Assembly (NCBI GenBank): GCA_019321725.1
Contig: CM033124.1
Coordinates: 2,170,001-2,234,000, forward strand
From: Paulownia fortunei
Lineage: Eukaryota > Streptophyta > Magnoliopsida > Lamiales > Paulowniaceae
Direction: 5' to 3'
DNA length: 64,000 nt
Every line of letters begins with the position of its first letter. Within the stretch, counting starts at the first letter, position 1. Positions 12,758 through 25,489 of the stretch are shown piece after piece. A model generated the notes under the pieces. The model was not told where the DNA came from. It ran no database searches and worked only from the letters and a program-made list of their open reading frames with translations. Both the position numbers and the translations under genes were made by a program.

Positions 12758-15700
12758 TTACATTTCTCCTGGAAGCATTGTATCCCCAGGAAGATCACAC
12801 ACAGCGATACCCTGAAACAAGAAATTGTGCCCAAAGTTGAGACCAATGCTACCAAAACTCATATAGCTACCAGATGATCCAACTACTTAATTAGAGTCTG
12901 AAATGGTACCTCTCCTGTGAGATGGGCTACACATTTCTTCTCAGCAAGCAGCTCAGCTTCTGTCTGCAAAACAAAAGATGAATCCAGAATTGTTGATGCA
13001 GTCGAATTTTGTCAGAGGTGGGTGTTGGGGAAAAGAAACTAACAGCCAAAGGTTGAATTGTAATTGTCTTTACTAAAATTTAAGTTTGAATCTTAAATAT
13101 TTATGAATAATAAGCAGAATGGCGAAAAACCAATTAGGGAAGCACAAGAAATGGAATCAGAAAAGATGGGGACTACACAAAAAAGTATATAGCATACGAA
13201 ATGGCCGTTGAAGAGAGCCTAAATATATACCAAACAGGTGCTGTCTAACATACAACAAGCAGAGCAGTATCATAAAAGACTAATGAACAGGTTTTCCATG
13301 CCATATACGAAAAAACTGAGCTTGTCTTTTCATTGCCCCAATTTTTGTTTTGCAGAACCTATAAAGGAGCTAGGACAGCCATGGGGTCATGGCTCCCTTG
13401 GACCGCACCACATGTTTGCCCCTCCTTTCAACTGTAGGGGCTCGTTTGCATTGTACTTATGATTATCCAAATCAATTAATTTTTCAAGTCTGTGAGTACT
13501 CACCCTTTGTCTCCTTTCAAACGAAAAATTAGATTGTAGTCCCATTTTTTATTGCTGGAGCCTTTTTACATCTTGACAAAGAAAATCGAAACTCATTGAC
13601 CAATCAGGACATTAGATGATTATCTTTCATTTGTAAATATATAGGAATTCATACCATATTTATTCACTTTAAAGAATCTGAGAAGCATTATTTTAAAGTT
13701 TGAAATTTTTATTTGAGTTATGTTAGAATTTATATGTCTAGGAACCACTCCTCCAAGTTTGGCAGGGGATTGAACAGACTGATGCCTTCGACTATGGACA
13801 AATATTTACAAAAGCAGCTTGCACAACCAACAGGTTATTGGGACAAGGGAACGAAGCATCTATCTATTTCCTTATCAGCAAGAAAAGACTACTGCTGCAA
13901 GTGATGAAACATGTGCGCCAAAGAATTGAGGCCCTATCTGATTGCAGCGTAAAGAAATAGCTTCTCATGCTAAACCAATTGGCATCAGGTGTATTCAAGA
14001 GACATTATATTTTCTCTTTAGAAATCATAATCGGATGTTAAAACCTAACATGAAGGGGTTTCTTTAAGAACAGATAAAAGTCCATAATAAAATGTGGATG
14101 AATATATTACTCATCAGATATTAAAAAGTGGATAAGAAGAAACAGAATACCTTCTTGATTCGACTCCAAAGGTAGTCGTCAAATATTACATCCTTGACAA
14201 GTTCATAATCACCATCTCCCTAAGAATATCGAAAATCAGATGTCAGAAGTTTCATTCATGCAAATCTGTGCTGAGGAAGTGGTACCAGAACAAAACTCTA
14301 CAGCAATACCTACTTTAGATCTGCATGGCATACTGAAGACAATATCATCTGCTATACCATAAGGATTTCCAGCAGTATACACCTAAATTTCATTGCAATT
14401 CAGAAAAGAGAAAAAAATTAACTCCATTAGTCAAATCAACTATAGATGATAATAGGCTTTTTCAAAAAAAAAAAAAAAAAAATAGATATCCTGTATGACT
14501 AATGCAGGATGTAACTATAAGAATGAACGGAGGAGTTACTGGAGCTTAAAAATGCAATCCATGAATTGTCTATGATTATGGAAGTCCAGTAGGAGCCAGA
14601 ACTGTAGGAACATGAAGGAGCAGTGAATCTGCCATTTACTAAAATGAAGTAAATTTAGATATCTTTAATCTACTTGTGTCTTGAGGGTCATGAGGCGTTT
14701 GTTAATTCGCTATATTCATATTCCTTATTGGTGCGACTGGGTAATATAAGTAGATTTTAAATGCCAAAAACAGTATCTATGAATACCTGGACATCCTAAA
14801 CATAAAAAATTATTTTCAAATGTCTAAGCATTCATATAATTATAAAAGAATTATTATTTTTGGCTGTTGAAGTATTGAGAAATAGATTTGTGATGTTGAT
14901 GCTATACTCAATAACTAGAAAGACCTTTTATCAGAACGAACCAAACGGGCAAGGTAAGACAAGGTTAAACTGCTAACTGATCCAAGCGAAAAAGAATTAG
15001 TTATGCAGAAATGACAAGTAGCTATAGAGGTAATAGATATATCATAATTCTGCTTTGAAAGCTATAGCATTTTCCACTAACTATGCACGAAGTTAATTAT
15101 TCTTGCTTAGAACTCCAAAAGAATCAAATTATCACCAACTTACTCCAGATGAAAACCAATCTCCCTCAGGTGTAGGAGTTACAAGAGACCTTATTGCGTC
15201 AACAACCGACACAGCAGTTGATGCTGCAGAGGACCTTCCCCATTTCTGAATAAGGACCCCACCTCTCTGCAAATCAAATTTGAATGAGCTGTTATTGCTT
15301 TTAGTAGAGATCACATGTTGGCCACAATAATAAACCTTAACTTTAACCTCACCTTCTGGACCTTTTCCGTGAACTCTTCTTCTAACCACTTAGTATCTTT
15401 GATAACCTCTTTGACAGGTAAGCCATTGATTTTAGCATTTAAAAAGTCCGGAACCTGAAAAGAATATGAAGCATTCTTCAAATGCAAGAAGAGATTCTAA
15501 GCTAGAGAAATCTAGCCACAGTCTGATGAATGACCTGAGTGGTTGAGTGGTTTCCCCAAATGGTCATATTAGATACTTGGTCATAAAAGACTCCTGCCTT
15601 CAGGGCCAGCTGCACACACAATCAATAAGATAGGAGTTCTTTTCTTCTAGGTTGAGAATACAGTATATTCAGATACATACTACATAGATGGAATTGACAT

Positions 15701-18700
15701 ACCTGACATTTTGCTCTATTTTCATCTAACCTAGTCAAAGCATGAAAATTTTTTGCAGGAATATCCGGAGCATTTTTCAAACAGATCAATGCACTTCAAA
15801 GGAAAGAAAGCAAATTAGTAAGACATCACTGAGAAACGAAGAACAGAGAAGCAAGCAAAAGAGTAATATCACTTTACTTGGTATTGCAAGGGTTGCCCAC
15901 AACAATCACTTTCACGTTACGCGATGCAACAGCATTGAGGGCTTTTCCCTGCAATGACAAAACACGATGAAACATTTTTTTGTTCAAATCTTTGTTCAAA
16001 TATGGTTGTTCAGCGAAACGTATTTTTTTTATAAAACAAAGACGCAACATGCACAAGCAAAAACATAACTAACTCTTGCTTATGGATGAATATGAAGAAG
16101 AAAAAGAAGAAGACACCTGTTCTGCAAAAATCTGCCCATTGATGTCTAGCAAGCCAGCCCGCTCCATTCCGGGGCCACGGGGCTTTGCTCCAATCAAAAG
16201 CGCCCATTCTGCATCTTGGAACACATCATAAGGATCGATGCCGATACTCACTTCCCTCAATAAAGGAAACAAAGAGTCCTCGAGTTCCATTGCAACTCCT
16301 GAAGTGTTTCAATAAAGAGTTTAAATTTTCATAGTCAGCTAACAGAAGATCCAGCCAGCAGCATCCTCATATGAAGGTTGCAGGTGTAGATATATAATAG
16401 GATAAGTAGTTTTAGAGAAGTTAATGTTTCTCAAGTGTAAAAAGAAGTGGAAAAACATAGATCAATTAAGAAAATCAAATTTCTGAGCCATTGAGGCATC
16501 CTTAAAATATATGAAAAATTGCATGCATTGGTTGTCATGACAGGCAGAAGTATCAGCATTCTAAGAGACAATGATAGAAACTAGGTAAAACCGCACCTTC
16601 AAGTGCTTGGAGCGATCGCTCAGATCCTAATAATTTTAATGCAATAGGTTGATCTTGGCCAAAAACCTCACCAGAAGCAAGCTGATACAACAGAACAATT
16701 ATTGCTTAAACCTTGTCAATATTTCTTTTTCAAAAAATTAGTTGGGTTTCCCAATATATTCATATAAGGACAGCTCCAATAAGTTAAATGCAATGATCAT
16801 CTCTGGCAGAATAGTGTGATTATTATGTTACATCAAATACAAGTAAATAACTTCAATATCATTTTCAAAAAGGATATCCTTACACCAATAGCAGCAAAGT
16901 ACAAAAAAGCAGTACATGAACCATCTAGGATTTTGACAATTTGAGTCATATGATCGACATTTTGCCCAAGGAAATCAGATATGCTTTCATTTTAATGATC
17001 GTAAGTAAATTGCGAAGCTAGACAAAGAATTTAAGAAATTTAATGTTCAGAAATTGTTTGAAATGCACATCTCATTCAAATTGACCAACAACATCAGATT
17101 TGGAACGTATTAAATAGTAACTACCATCCAAGTCATCAGAATAAACCAACTATCATGCCATTCCAAAATACTAGCTAATAAGCCCATATACAGCAGCCAA
17201 TTATTGCTGGAAATTAAACCGAGTTAGTAGCAGTGGATAAACCAACTTTCAGTGGATATTAACTCCCAAATAAGGCCTTCAATTCACAATAGTAAAACAT
17301 GCTTTTCTGCTTAATTGAGATATCGATTAGTAGAATCCAATAAAAAGTTAAGAGGAGCAGAATTTCTTACTTTAAAGAGAAGATGATTGGATATCATCCC
17401 TGCAGCACCTGAGACGGCAATATTAATTAATTTCTTCCAGGATTTTGTTTCCTCTTCCTGTGAACACAATCGTAGAAAAGTTTCTGAATCGACACACTAA
17501 GACATATGCTTTGACTGTATGAATATTCAAATGGAATAATGTAGTAATTTCTTCCAGTTTCCTTGCTAAAAACAGTATCAGTTAGCAGAGCACTGATCTA
17601 TGCAGCATGCTCTAAATATCTGAGCTTCACCATCCAAACAGTTTGTATGCATCAAAAGCACAGGAGGCTTAACAATTTCCACTGACAAATTCTATACAAA
17701 TGAGCTGAAAGTTGAAAAAACAGAACGTACAATTGCCAACTAAAACGACACTCCTGCAACTCTAAAATTAAAAGCAAGTTTTGTTTTCCTTCTCCAAGCT
17801 TCCAAAGAGTCTAAGTTCAACTATTGCTGCAGGACCATAAGATTATAAAAAATTGGCAATTAGTGGAATAGAGCCAGGGGATATGAAAGCAATGGCATGC
17901 TGTAAATCAGATTTGTAATGAGCAAACCAATCAAATCTCTCTTTATCATTTTAAACCAATACCATCACCGAGACGAACGTTCAGTGAAGCTCAGTCATTA
18001 TATGATCCAAAAAGTTCAAGCACAATCTGCTATTAGAAGAAAAAGTAAAACTGATATTTGACAAAAGAGGAGTAGTAGGAACAGCCATGCAACAGCTTCA
18101 ATAATGCTTATAAGCCCTGAGGAACTCTAAGCCAAGAAAAGGCATTCTCTACATCTAAATCGCGGAAAATTAAATGCTAACTGCTCACAATTCTGCCTAC
18201 AAAAAACTAAAAACACCATGAAGAAATACTCAGAAAAATCAATTATCTGTGCATCAACTCAAAATCAACTGCCCACGTACAGTACTTCAAAACTTCAAAC
18301 CAGGCACAATTAAGTCCTAGAAAAACAATAAAATCACATAAGAGTTGTGTCAAATGCAAACTATGCACTAAAATACTTACAGCTTTGAGATCATAAGTGA
18401 GACAGAAGACCCCAAAACAATCGGATTTCTTCTTGGGGTCCCCTGTCTTCACAGCTACCGGCGCTTGAACTTCACTGCAAAACGGCAATAAAAAGAATTT
18501 TCATCAACTAAGTTCAACCAAGAAAACCATAAAAGTTTCTCAAAATTTCATGTTACACATTTGTATATACAGATAGAGCCACACAGGCAAAGGGAACTTA
18601 CTTGGAAGTCACAGAGCAGCTAATTCTTGAATTCTGGGAAGCCGGGACTGGCCTGAGGTACACACGTCGCCGACTGGAAAGCCGGGTTGATACATAAGAG

Positions 18701-18771
18701 AATTGTGAAGAATAATGAAGGGTTGTTTTTGTATATGATGAAGAAGATGGGGTTAACTCTGCCACCGCCAT
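12758..18771 (-). CDS. Chloroplast NADP-dependent malate dehydrogenase
   Basis: Fourteen exons (high to low): 18771-18602, 18474-18381, 17457-17371, 16681-16597, 16298-16117, 15948-15878, 15793-15703, 15609-15535, 15454-15353, 15266-15144, 14382-14314, 14219-14151, 12963-12910 and 12811-12758. All junctions are GT-AG and the phases join into 441 aa, the usual family length. The enzyme reduces oxaloacetate to malate with NADPH in the stroma (malate valve). The first ~55 residues are Ser/Thr/Arg-rich with few acidic residues, as in a transit peptide. The CFGVFC pair and the C-terminal [13 protein letters not shown] pair are the extensions whose cysteines form the thioredoxin-controlled disulphides, absent from NAD-MDH. 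The core shows [13 protein letters not shown] (nucleotide fold), [13 protein letters not shown] (substrate Arg), [16 protein letters not shown]-equivalent [10 protein letters not shown] and the catalytic His in [12 protein letters not shown]. It ends DTMLPGEM. Nothing appears truncated. A (TG)n repeat lies just upstream of the start. Confidence 0.96.
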
Positions 18772-18811
18772 TGAAACTCAGGCAGCAGAGTGTGATAAAG
18801 TGCAGAATTCA

Positions 18812-18832
18812 GTGTGTGTGTGTGTGTGTGTG
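18812..18832. repeat. (TG)n microsatellite just upstream of NADP-MDH
   Basis: About ten TG units lie 40-60 bp upstream of the NADP-MDH start codon, followed by a purine-rich GGGAGGGAGAGAAGG stretch. On the gene's own strand this reads CT-rich then (CA)n, typical of a plant leader or core promoter. The tract is probably length-variable. Confidence 0.85.
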
Positions 18833-18899
18833 GGGAGGGAGAGAAGGGGGGAAGTGGATTATATGTTGCAGATATTTGAACTGGAAGTTATGAGGCCAA

Positions 18900-21766
18900 G
18901 CACTTGACACTTGTCCATACAATCTGTGTAGAGTATCTATCTCATCTCTAAATTCCTGTACTATTTGGAACCATATGTTACTTTAGTATTTTTTCGATTC
19001 ACAAAGACATAATGCTACTAGACTTGCTTAGCTTTCATTTGTTCTTCCAAAAGTGCCACACAACAAATTAGAGCAACTTTTGGTGAAGTTGAGGTCTTCA
19101 ATTTGTTTGTTGGACAAAAGATAAATTGGATTATTGAAGGCTTGAGTAGTAAGGTCGTTGTTTCGACTCATTATTTTTCAAATTTTTTGAATTCATTTAT
19201 AATAATAATTTATAAATTAATTATTTTGATAGTAAACGAATTACAACTTGATTAGAATAAATTCAAATATTTTGTAATGACTAAAAACTCATTTTCGATC
19301 GAACTATACTGGTCGCTCATATTGCTCGTCACTCCTTTTTTTATCTTTTTCTATTTAAAAAAAATATTTTATTAAAAGACTTCTCGTTTGTATAAAAGCA
19401 TTAAGAGATTTTGTTGAAAAAGAAAAATTATGAACAAGTCTTAGGTGGGTTAAAATAAAACTTTTTTCTTAAACAAATAGTGTAAGTTTTTAAAAGCTTA
19501 GGGGCTAAATGTGAAACAAGAGGGTAAAGGGGTAATCTTCATTTTGAAAATTGGGACCGTTCTGTTATGCATATATTTGGTTCAAAAAATTCGAAAAACT
19601 GAGGATAATTTTCTATTTTATGATCAAATTTTCGACTATCACTATCTCTGTGTATTCTCAATTGGTATAATTTTAAATCTATATATTTTTATTTTATCAT
19701 TTTAACCTCTTGTACTAAGAAAAAAAAGCCTAATTGTCCTTATCATTATTTTTAGTAAAATTATTTTAAAATTAATAGACTTGTATTATATTCTAATAAT
19801 TTTTTTAACTTAATTAATTAATACTTAATATTAAATTTATTCTAAAGTTTTATTGTACTTAAAATTTAGTTGCTATTTATTTAATTTAATATAGTTCCTA
19901 TTAAATCACTATATAATAAATTATCTTCTATTGGCTAATTACATTTATACCTAAAATTTAAAAAAAATATGTAATATGTTTCTAAACAAGATTTTATCTA
20001 TATGTGAAATATTAGTAGTAATTTTCTAATTATTAATTGAATAATCCTAATTTAATAAAAACCATTTTAAATTAAAAAATAGTCATTTTGGGATTAATTT
20101 TTGTTAATCACTAGATGAATATATTTTGAAATTTGACATAATTTTTATTAAATCGTGACAATAAGATTATTTATATTTTACTTGATAATAATAAACTAAA
20201 TACTATAATAACTATTTTTTAATTTAATATAGTTTTTATTAAATTATGATAATTCCATTAGTAATGAAAATTTTATTACTAATATTTAACATATTTAATA
20301 AATTATTATTTATAATATATTACACTTTTTTTTAAAATTTATGATGAATAAGAAACTTATCAATAAAATATATTAACTAACCAATTATTCTAGTTATTTT
20401 AAATTAAAAAATAGCCATTAAATTGATGAACAATAAGTTTCAAATGAATTAATGTTAAGTGTTAAATCATCAAATTAAAAAAAAATTAGAATATAAATAC
20501 AAATATAGTAATTTTACTTAAAATAATAGATATGAACAATCATTTTTTAAGAGTACAAGAAAATAAAATGTTATATTAAAAATACAAAGGTAAAGTGATA
20601 TCAACTAGAGGGTAAAGTATTACAGTTGAAAGTATAAAAAAATAAAGTGATATTCAATAAAAATATAAAGAAGTAAAATAAGATTAACTCTTAAAAAATT
20701 ATAAATTGTAAAATGCACGAAAAAGTGCCCGAAAAATACGTCATTGTTCTAGCCAATTGTATGCAGTAAGTATTTTCGTATCAATATTTTTTGAAATTTT
20801 ATCAAAGTTTTATTAAAATACTACATTCTCTTATCCAAAAATAGAAAAAAAATGTCAAAATATGATCGACATCGAATTTCATAATCCTATGGTGATTCAA
20901 CACGTGGATGGAGAAAATAATATAAGTTGAATACAAGTAAAAATACTCTTATTAGGGCAATTTGTACCCCATAGGTAGTAGAAAGCTTTATACCCTTTGT
21001 TGAACAAACCATTTTGTTCCTAATGAGTTAGGATAGGCGAGTGAGTAGGCTTTGCAAACAAGTGGAGGAGACACACTCATAAGCAATTTGTGACCTGCAC
21101 CTTAAAAATGGCAACTACCCTCATTTTCATATTTTTAGAAGAAAAAAATTAATTAGTTTAATTACTGTCAATAAGAATAATTTACACAATGGACCTTTAT
21201 TATCATTGTAAGTTGCACGACAAGTGCACAAGGATAGATATTTACCACAATTCACTTATTTTTCATTTCTATTATTATTAATATAAATTTTATTATTGTT
21301 GTTATTGGTGTTATATAAATATGTAAATGTATAGGTATTAATATATATACATACACAAGTATGTATAAATGCTTACATAATGATAAAAGTATGATTGTAT
21401 ACCTACATATATATCGTATAGATATATTTGAATATACATATAAATGTACGTATATGAGTATATGCGATGTTTACGTATATCGTATAGATATATTTGTGTA
21501 TATATATAAATACAAAAATACTTAAATATGTTATGTATATATACAAATACAAAAATACTTGAATATGTGTGTATAATGTCTGTCTGTGTGCATATATATA
21601 ATAAATAATTTTTTGTCAAATTATCAGAATATGAGTTGCATTCCTTTGTTATATATACTGCACAGAACATTTGAAAATACATTTGTTTTATTCACTTAAA
21701 TTCCTTATACTATCCAAATAATTTCTAGCAATTAGATTCTTAATGTTAGATTCCATTCACACCAAA
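18900..21766. other. Intergenic sequence with AT-rich simple repeats
   Basis: No gene is seen. 18900-19200 is the upstream region of NADP-MDH. 19700-20700 is strongly AT-rich. 21330-21660 is built from TATA/TACA-type repeats with 'tatcgtatagatatattt' (21414 and 21478 regions) and 'tacaaatacaaaaatactt' variants. The 114-aa minus-strand reading frame there (21338-21682) is Tyr/Ile-rich and is a by-product of the repeat, not a gene. Confidence 0.6.
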
Positions 21767-21774
21767 TATATAGT

Positions 21775-21968
21775 CATTGGCGGAGGCAGAAAATGGATAT
21801 CCAGGGGCTGAGAATTTTTTTTTTGTTAAAAATAATAAATAAAGAGACATTTTTATTATTTAGGGGGAGCGAATTTTTAAATTTTAATAATTTATATATA
21901 AAAATCTATACAAATTAAAAAAAAATAGAGTTGGGGCGCCGCTGCCCGCGCCCATAAATCCGCCCCTA
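21775..21968. mobile_element. hAT-type MITE with 8-bp target duplication
   Basis: The 194-bp element begins CATTGGCGGAGGC and ends ATCCGCCCCTA (TAGGGGCGGAT on the minus strand), giving short inverted ends with a shared GGCGGA core. It is flanked by a perfect 8-bp direct repeat, TATATAGT, at 21767-21774 and 21969-21976. An 8-bp duplication and a C/TAG-like start are diagnostic of the hAT superfamily. There is no coding capacity, so it is non-autonomous. A GC-rich patch (GGGGCGCCGCTGCCCGCGCCC) near its right end stands out in this AT-rich region. Confidence 0.75.
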
Positions 21969-21976
21969 TATATAGT

Positions 21977-23537
21977 ATATAAAAGTAAATAAATATTCAT
22001 ATTTTTAATGGGATACCAACCCAACAAATGGATTAAATTGAGTAAAATAAGTGTTATTTTGAAGTTTGAAATGGCAGGCTCTTTAAAGCCTCCACATTTT
22101 TTCCCATGGCTTGTAATATGTAGCTACTAGTTCATTCCATTGCTATCTTGTTAAGTTGTAACAACATATATAGCATCAAACTGCTTCATGGCATGCATAG
22201 AAATTTGAAGATTTAGTTGAGAATTTTCTTTCAAAAATCGACCAAACATCTTATTTTATACTTGGATTGCCAAATGAATAAGCTTTTCCCACCCAACACA
22301 AGAAGTTAGGGCAGTTTCTGCTTCACGCATTTGTTCAAAATACATACAAAACAAACTTTAGGAGTGCTAAAATTTAACGAAAACTCTCAAATGCTTAAGT
22401 CATTGCGTAATTGAGGAGAGTAATCAATGAGTTTTTGTATTGTAGTATAATAATGCATAATATAAAAATATACCTTACAAACTATGATGACACTTTAAAA
22501 TGACGAAATGACATAGTAATTGAATAATAGAAAAATTATATTATCTTATTTAGATAATTCCCGTGAAGAAAAGTATCCGTGAATTAAGGAGCCTAGAGAA
22601 GGCAAGATCTTCTTTCCTTATCCAACACGTGGTATAAGTAGAGTAGGAGTCTACTGCCAATCTCCATGATTTTTGCAGGTCAGTCAACAGAGTGCACATA
22701 TGAGCTAAGTGAAATCGTTACCTCAACTTGACTATCATTTGACGAAAGTTGGCAAGGTTGGTACAATAACTTCATAGGCCTGAGCCGCTAGGAATTCAAG
22801 CACATCTGATCATCACAATTGCACTTCGATCAACTGAGTCCAATAAAGCTAATAAAGACTATGGTAACCACCTCATGAGCCCGAACCTATAAAGAGAAGA
22901 TAAAATCTAATAATCATACATGGAAGCTGACTCAAACATTGTCCAGTCCAAATTTAGCCCAAATAAGTAAAATTTTTGTGCTGCTTGTTTACAAGGCAAT
23001 GAATAAATAATGTCTACGATCCCATGATGTTTTGTAGTTTTAAATAGGATTAAGTTTTTGGTAAGAATAGTATGTTTAATTGGACTAGAAATGCTCGATC
23101 CAAGTGTAACGTCATTCACACGTGCAAAATCTTAATCAATATCCAAAAAGATAACCTACAAAGTTTTTCCTTAAAGATCCTCAAAAAGATACATAGAAGA
23201 AAAAAAGTACTCATTCAACCCTTGTTATTATGCTCGTAAATTGCACAAGTAGTGCACGTCAATAATTAGTTATGACAAAAACTTATTTCTAATTACCATA
23301 AAATTATTATCAATATGAAATTAGTAGATACATTTTTTGCCATCGAATTAGTGAAATTAGGATAATAATTTTGGAGCTCTATTTTTTATTTAAGAAAATT
23401 AGAGCTACAGAATAAAATTGACATTTTAGAAAAAAAATATTTTAGCATTATCACCAGCCTATCATTAAACTAATTGAAAAACATGTGTTTTATCTTATTT
23501 TTGTTGGAACTTTTGGTAAGGGTACTATCGAAATGAT
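21977..23537. other. Intergenic sequence between the MITE and the Copia element
   Basis: I see no convincing gene. 22560-22900 is less AT-rich, without long reading frames, and resembles old retrotransposon-derived DNA, but I can define neither ends nor domains. The 70-aa minus-strand frame at 22907-23119 has no recognisable features. Confidence 0.5.
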
Positions 23538-24950
23538 TGGAATATTTTAATAGAATAGCAACTTAAAGTTGAGGAAAGAGTTATACATTTTTTCTTTAAA
23601 ACGAAATTACCCCACATTTGATGCTTAAAAAATATGACAATTATCACCCAAGATACAACAACTTTATTTCTTGTAATAGTAACAATATAAATCACAAGAA
23701 CGTTGAACTATAAAAGTATTTAAAATTCTATTTTGAACTTGAGAGAAAAATAAGAAAAGGATAAATGGGATGAAAATGATGAATTTTGAGGGTCTATTTA
23801 TAAATTTTGAAGAGTTGTGGTGTCAATTCGTGAGTGGATGTAATTTTTGATCCGGATCAATTTGAGTCGTACGATTGCATCCCTTCGCGAAGATTCACAA
23901 CCTCACAGTAAATCCCTTGCCAATGATCAATTTCAATCGTTCGATCGCATCTTTTTGTGAAAGTTCACACTCTTACAGTGAGCCCTTGCTAACTGAACGG
24001 ACAAGTTAACATTTCAGTCTACTTACAATCCTTGGTCATGTCTCATCAGTAGCTGCGTATCTGATTATGTATATTCAACATCCAACCGCACGTTGTCACG
24101 CCACGAGGACACCAACTGGATGAACACGCCACATCCGCGTACCACTAGCCATGCCACTAAGCCACACCGAGCTATTTTGGTTCAATTTTTGAAAAATTTA
24201 AGGCCTCCCAACTCCTCACACCGATGCGTTCACACCCTTACAGTGAACCCTTGCCAATTGAATGGACAAGTCAACATTTTGGTTCACTCACAATCCTTGG
24301 TTATGCCTCGTCAACAGCTGCGTATTCGATCACGTCCATTCAGCATCCAACCGCATATTGTCACCCCATGCGGACACCAACTGGATGAACACGCCACATC
24401 AACAAACTACTAGCCACGTTATTGAGCCACACTAAGCCATTTTGGTTCAATTTCTAAAAAATTTAAGGCTCCTCAATTCCTCGCGACGATGCTAAATGCA
24501 AAGTGCGCCTCTAAAGAATTTAATATGACCTTTGAGATGTGCACGTGCGCTGCGGGCTCGGATGGTGCTACGTACCATCCTTATAACTCCTTAAACTAGC
24601 TAAAGCTAGCCAACATACCACTATAGTACACCATAGGAGAGCTCCACTTTACTCCTTACTAAAATGAGATTTTATATATGTAAGACAAAGTTGCTCTACT
24701 TTTTCAATGTTGGATTGTGACTTTTCACATTACCAAATTTTCATATTCAATTATTTTTTTAAATGACTTACTTTATTCATTAATTTTTTATTTATCCAAA
24801 ATTAGTTTTGATAAATTAAATATACTAAACTTATCAATTCACGGCATATATTATATTTAAACAACTTATATCTATTTTTATAAAATAGAATCCACTTAAT
24901 TTATTGGTCAATGTTGGGTCAAAACCCAATTTTAATACTAATTTCTAACA
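23538..24950 (-). repeat. 3' LTR of the Copia element
   Basis: It aligns with 29361-30489 across most of its length: 'aacttaaag', the 'gttgaactataaaagtattta' block, 'caatttcaatcgt', 'gacaccaactggatgaac' and 'aatccacttaatttattgg' are shared. It contains an internal tandem duplication of about 266 bp (copies starting near 23963 and 24229). It is about 280 bp longer than its partner because the other LTR lacks part of the second copy and part of the terminal segment. Confidence 0.75.
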
Positions 24951-25489
24951 ATCCTCCACATAAATGAAATTAATGCATATGTAGACACTGAAGAGAGTCC
25001 ATGTAAAAAGCTATTGCATCGGGTGAGATAACTTGTGGCTTTGAACCTTCTTTAATAGAATACTATCGGATTTACTAGGCTGTTCAGTGATGCGATATCT
25101 TGAACTGTTCAGGTTTTTTTGTAAACCTAGACAATAGTATTCGCACAATAACTTTTCTAATACTTTTAGTTTTCATAATTGTGTCTACTTTGGCCCTGGA
25201 CAATATCTTGGATTCATAAGTATATTGTTGAAATGACTCTTCTTCACACTTATATAGGTGATCTCATATTCAGAATATCCTGCTATACTCTACTTTATAG
25301 TATAGGAATCATTAAAAGTATATAATTTAACCTCAGTACATGCAACAAGTAACACTTAACTATCATAAGAATGGGAGAAAAAATACTCCAAAGTATTTGT
25401 TTAAATCTTCATAACTTAGTTGTCCCATTGAACCAAGATCTTAGAATTTTCAATCAATAAGGTTGGGTTACCGCTATGAAAATTCTTTA

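Noticed and set aside
21338..21682. 114-aa minus-strand frame rich in Tyr, Ile and Thr
   Set aside because: It is a translation of TATA/TACA microsatellite-like DNA.
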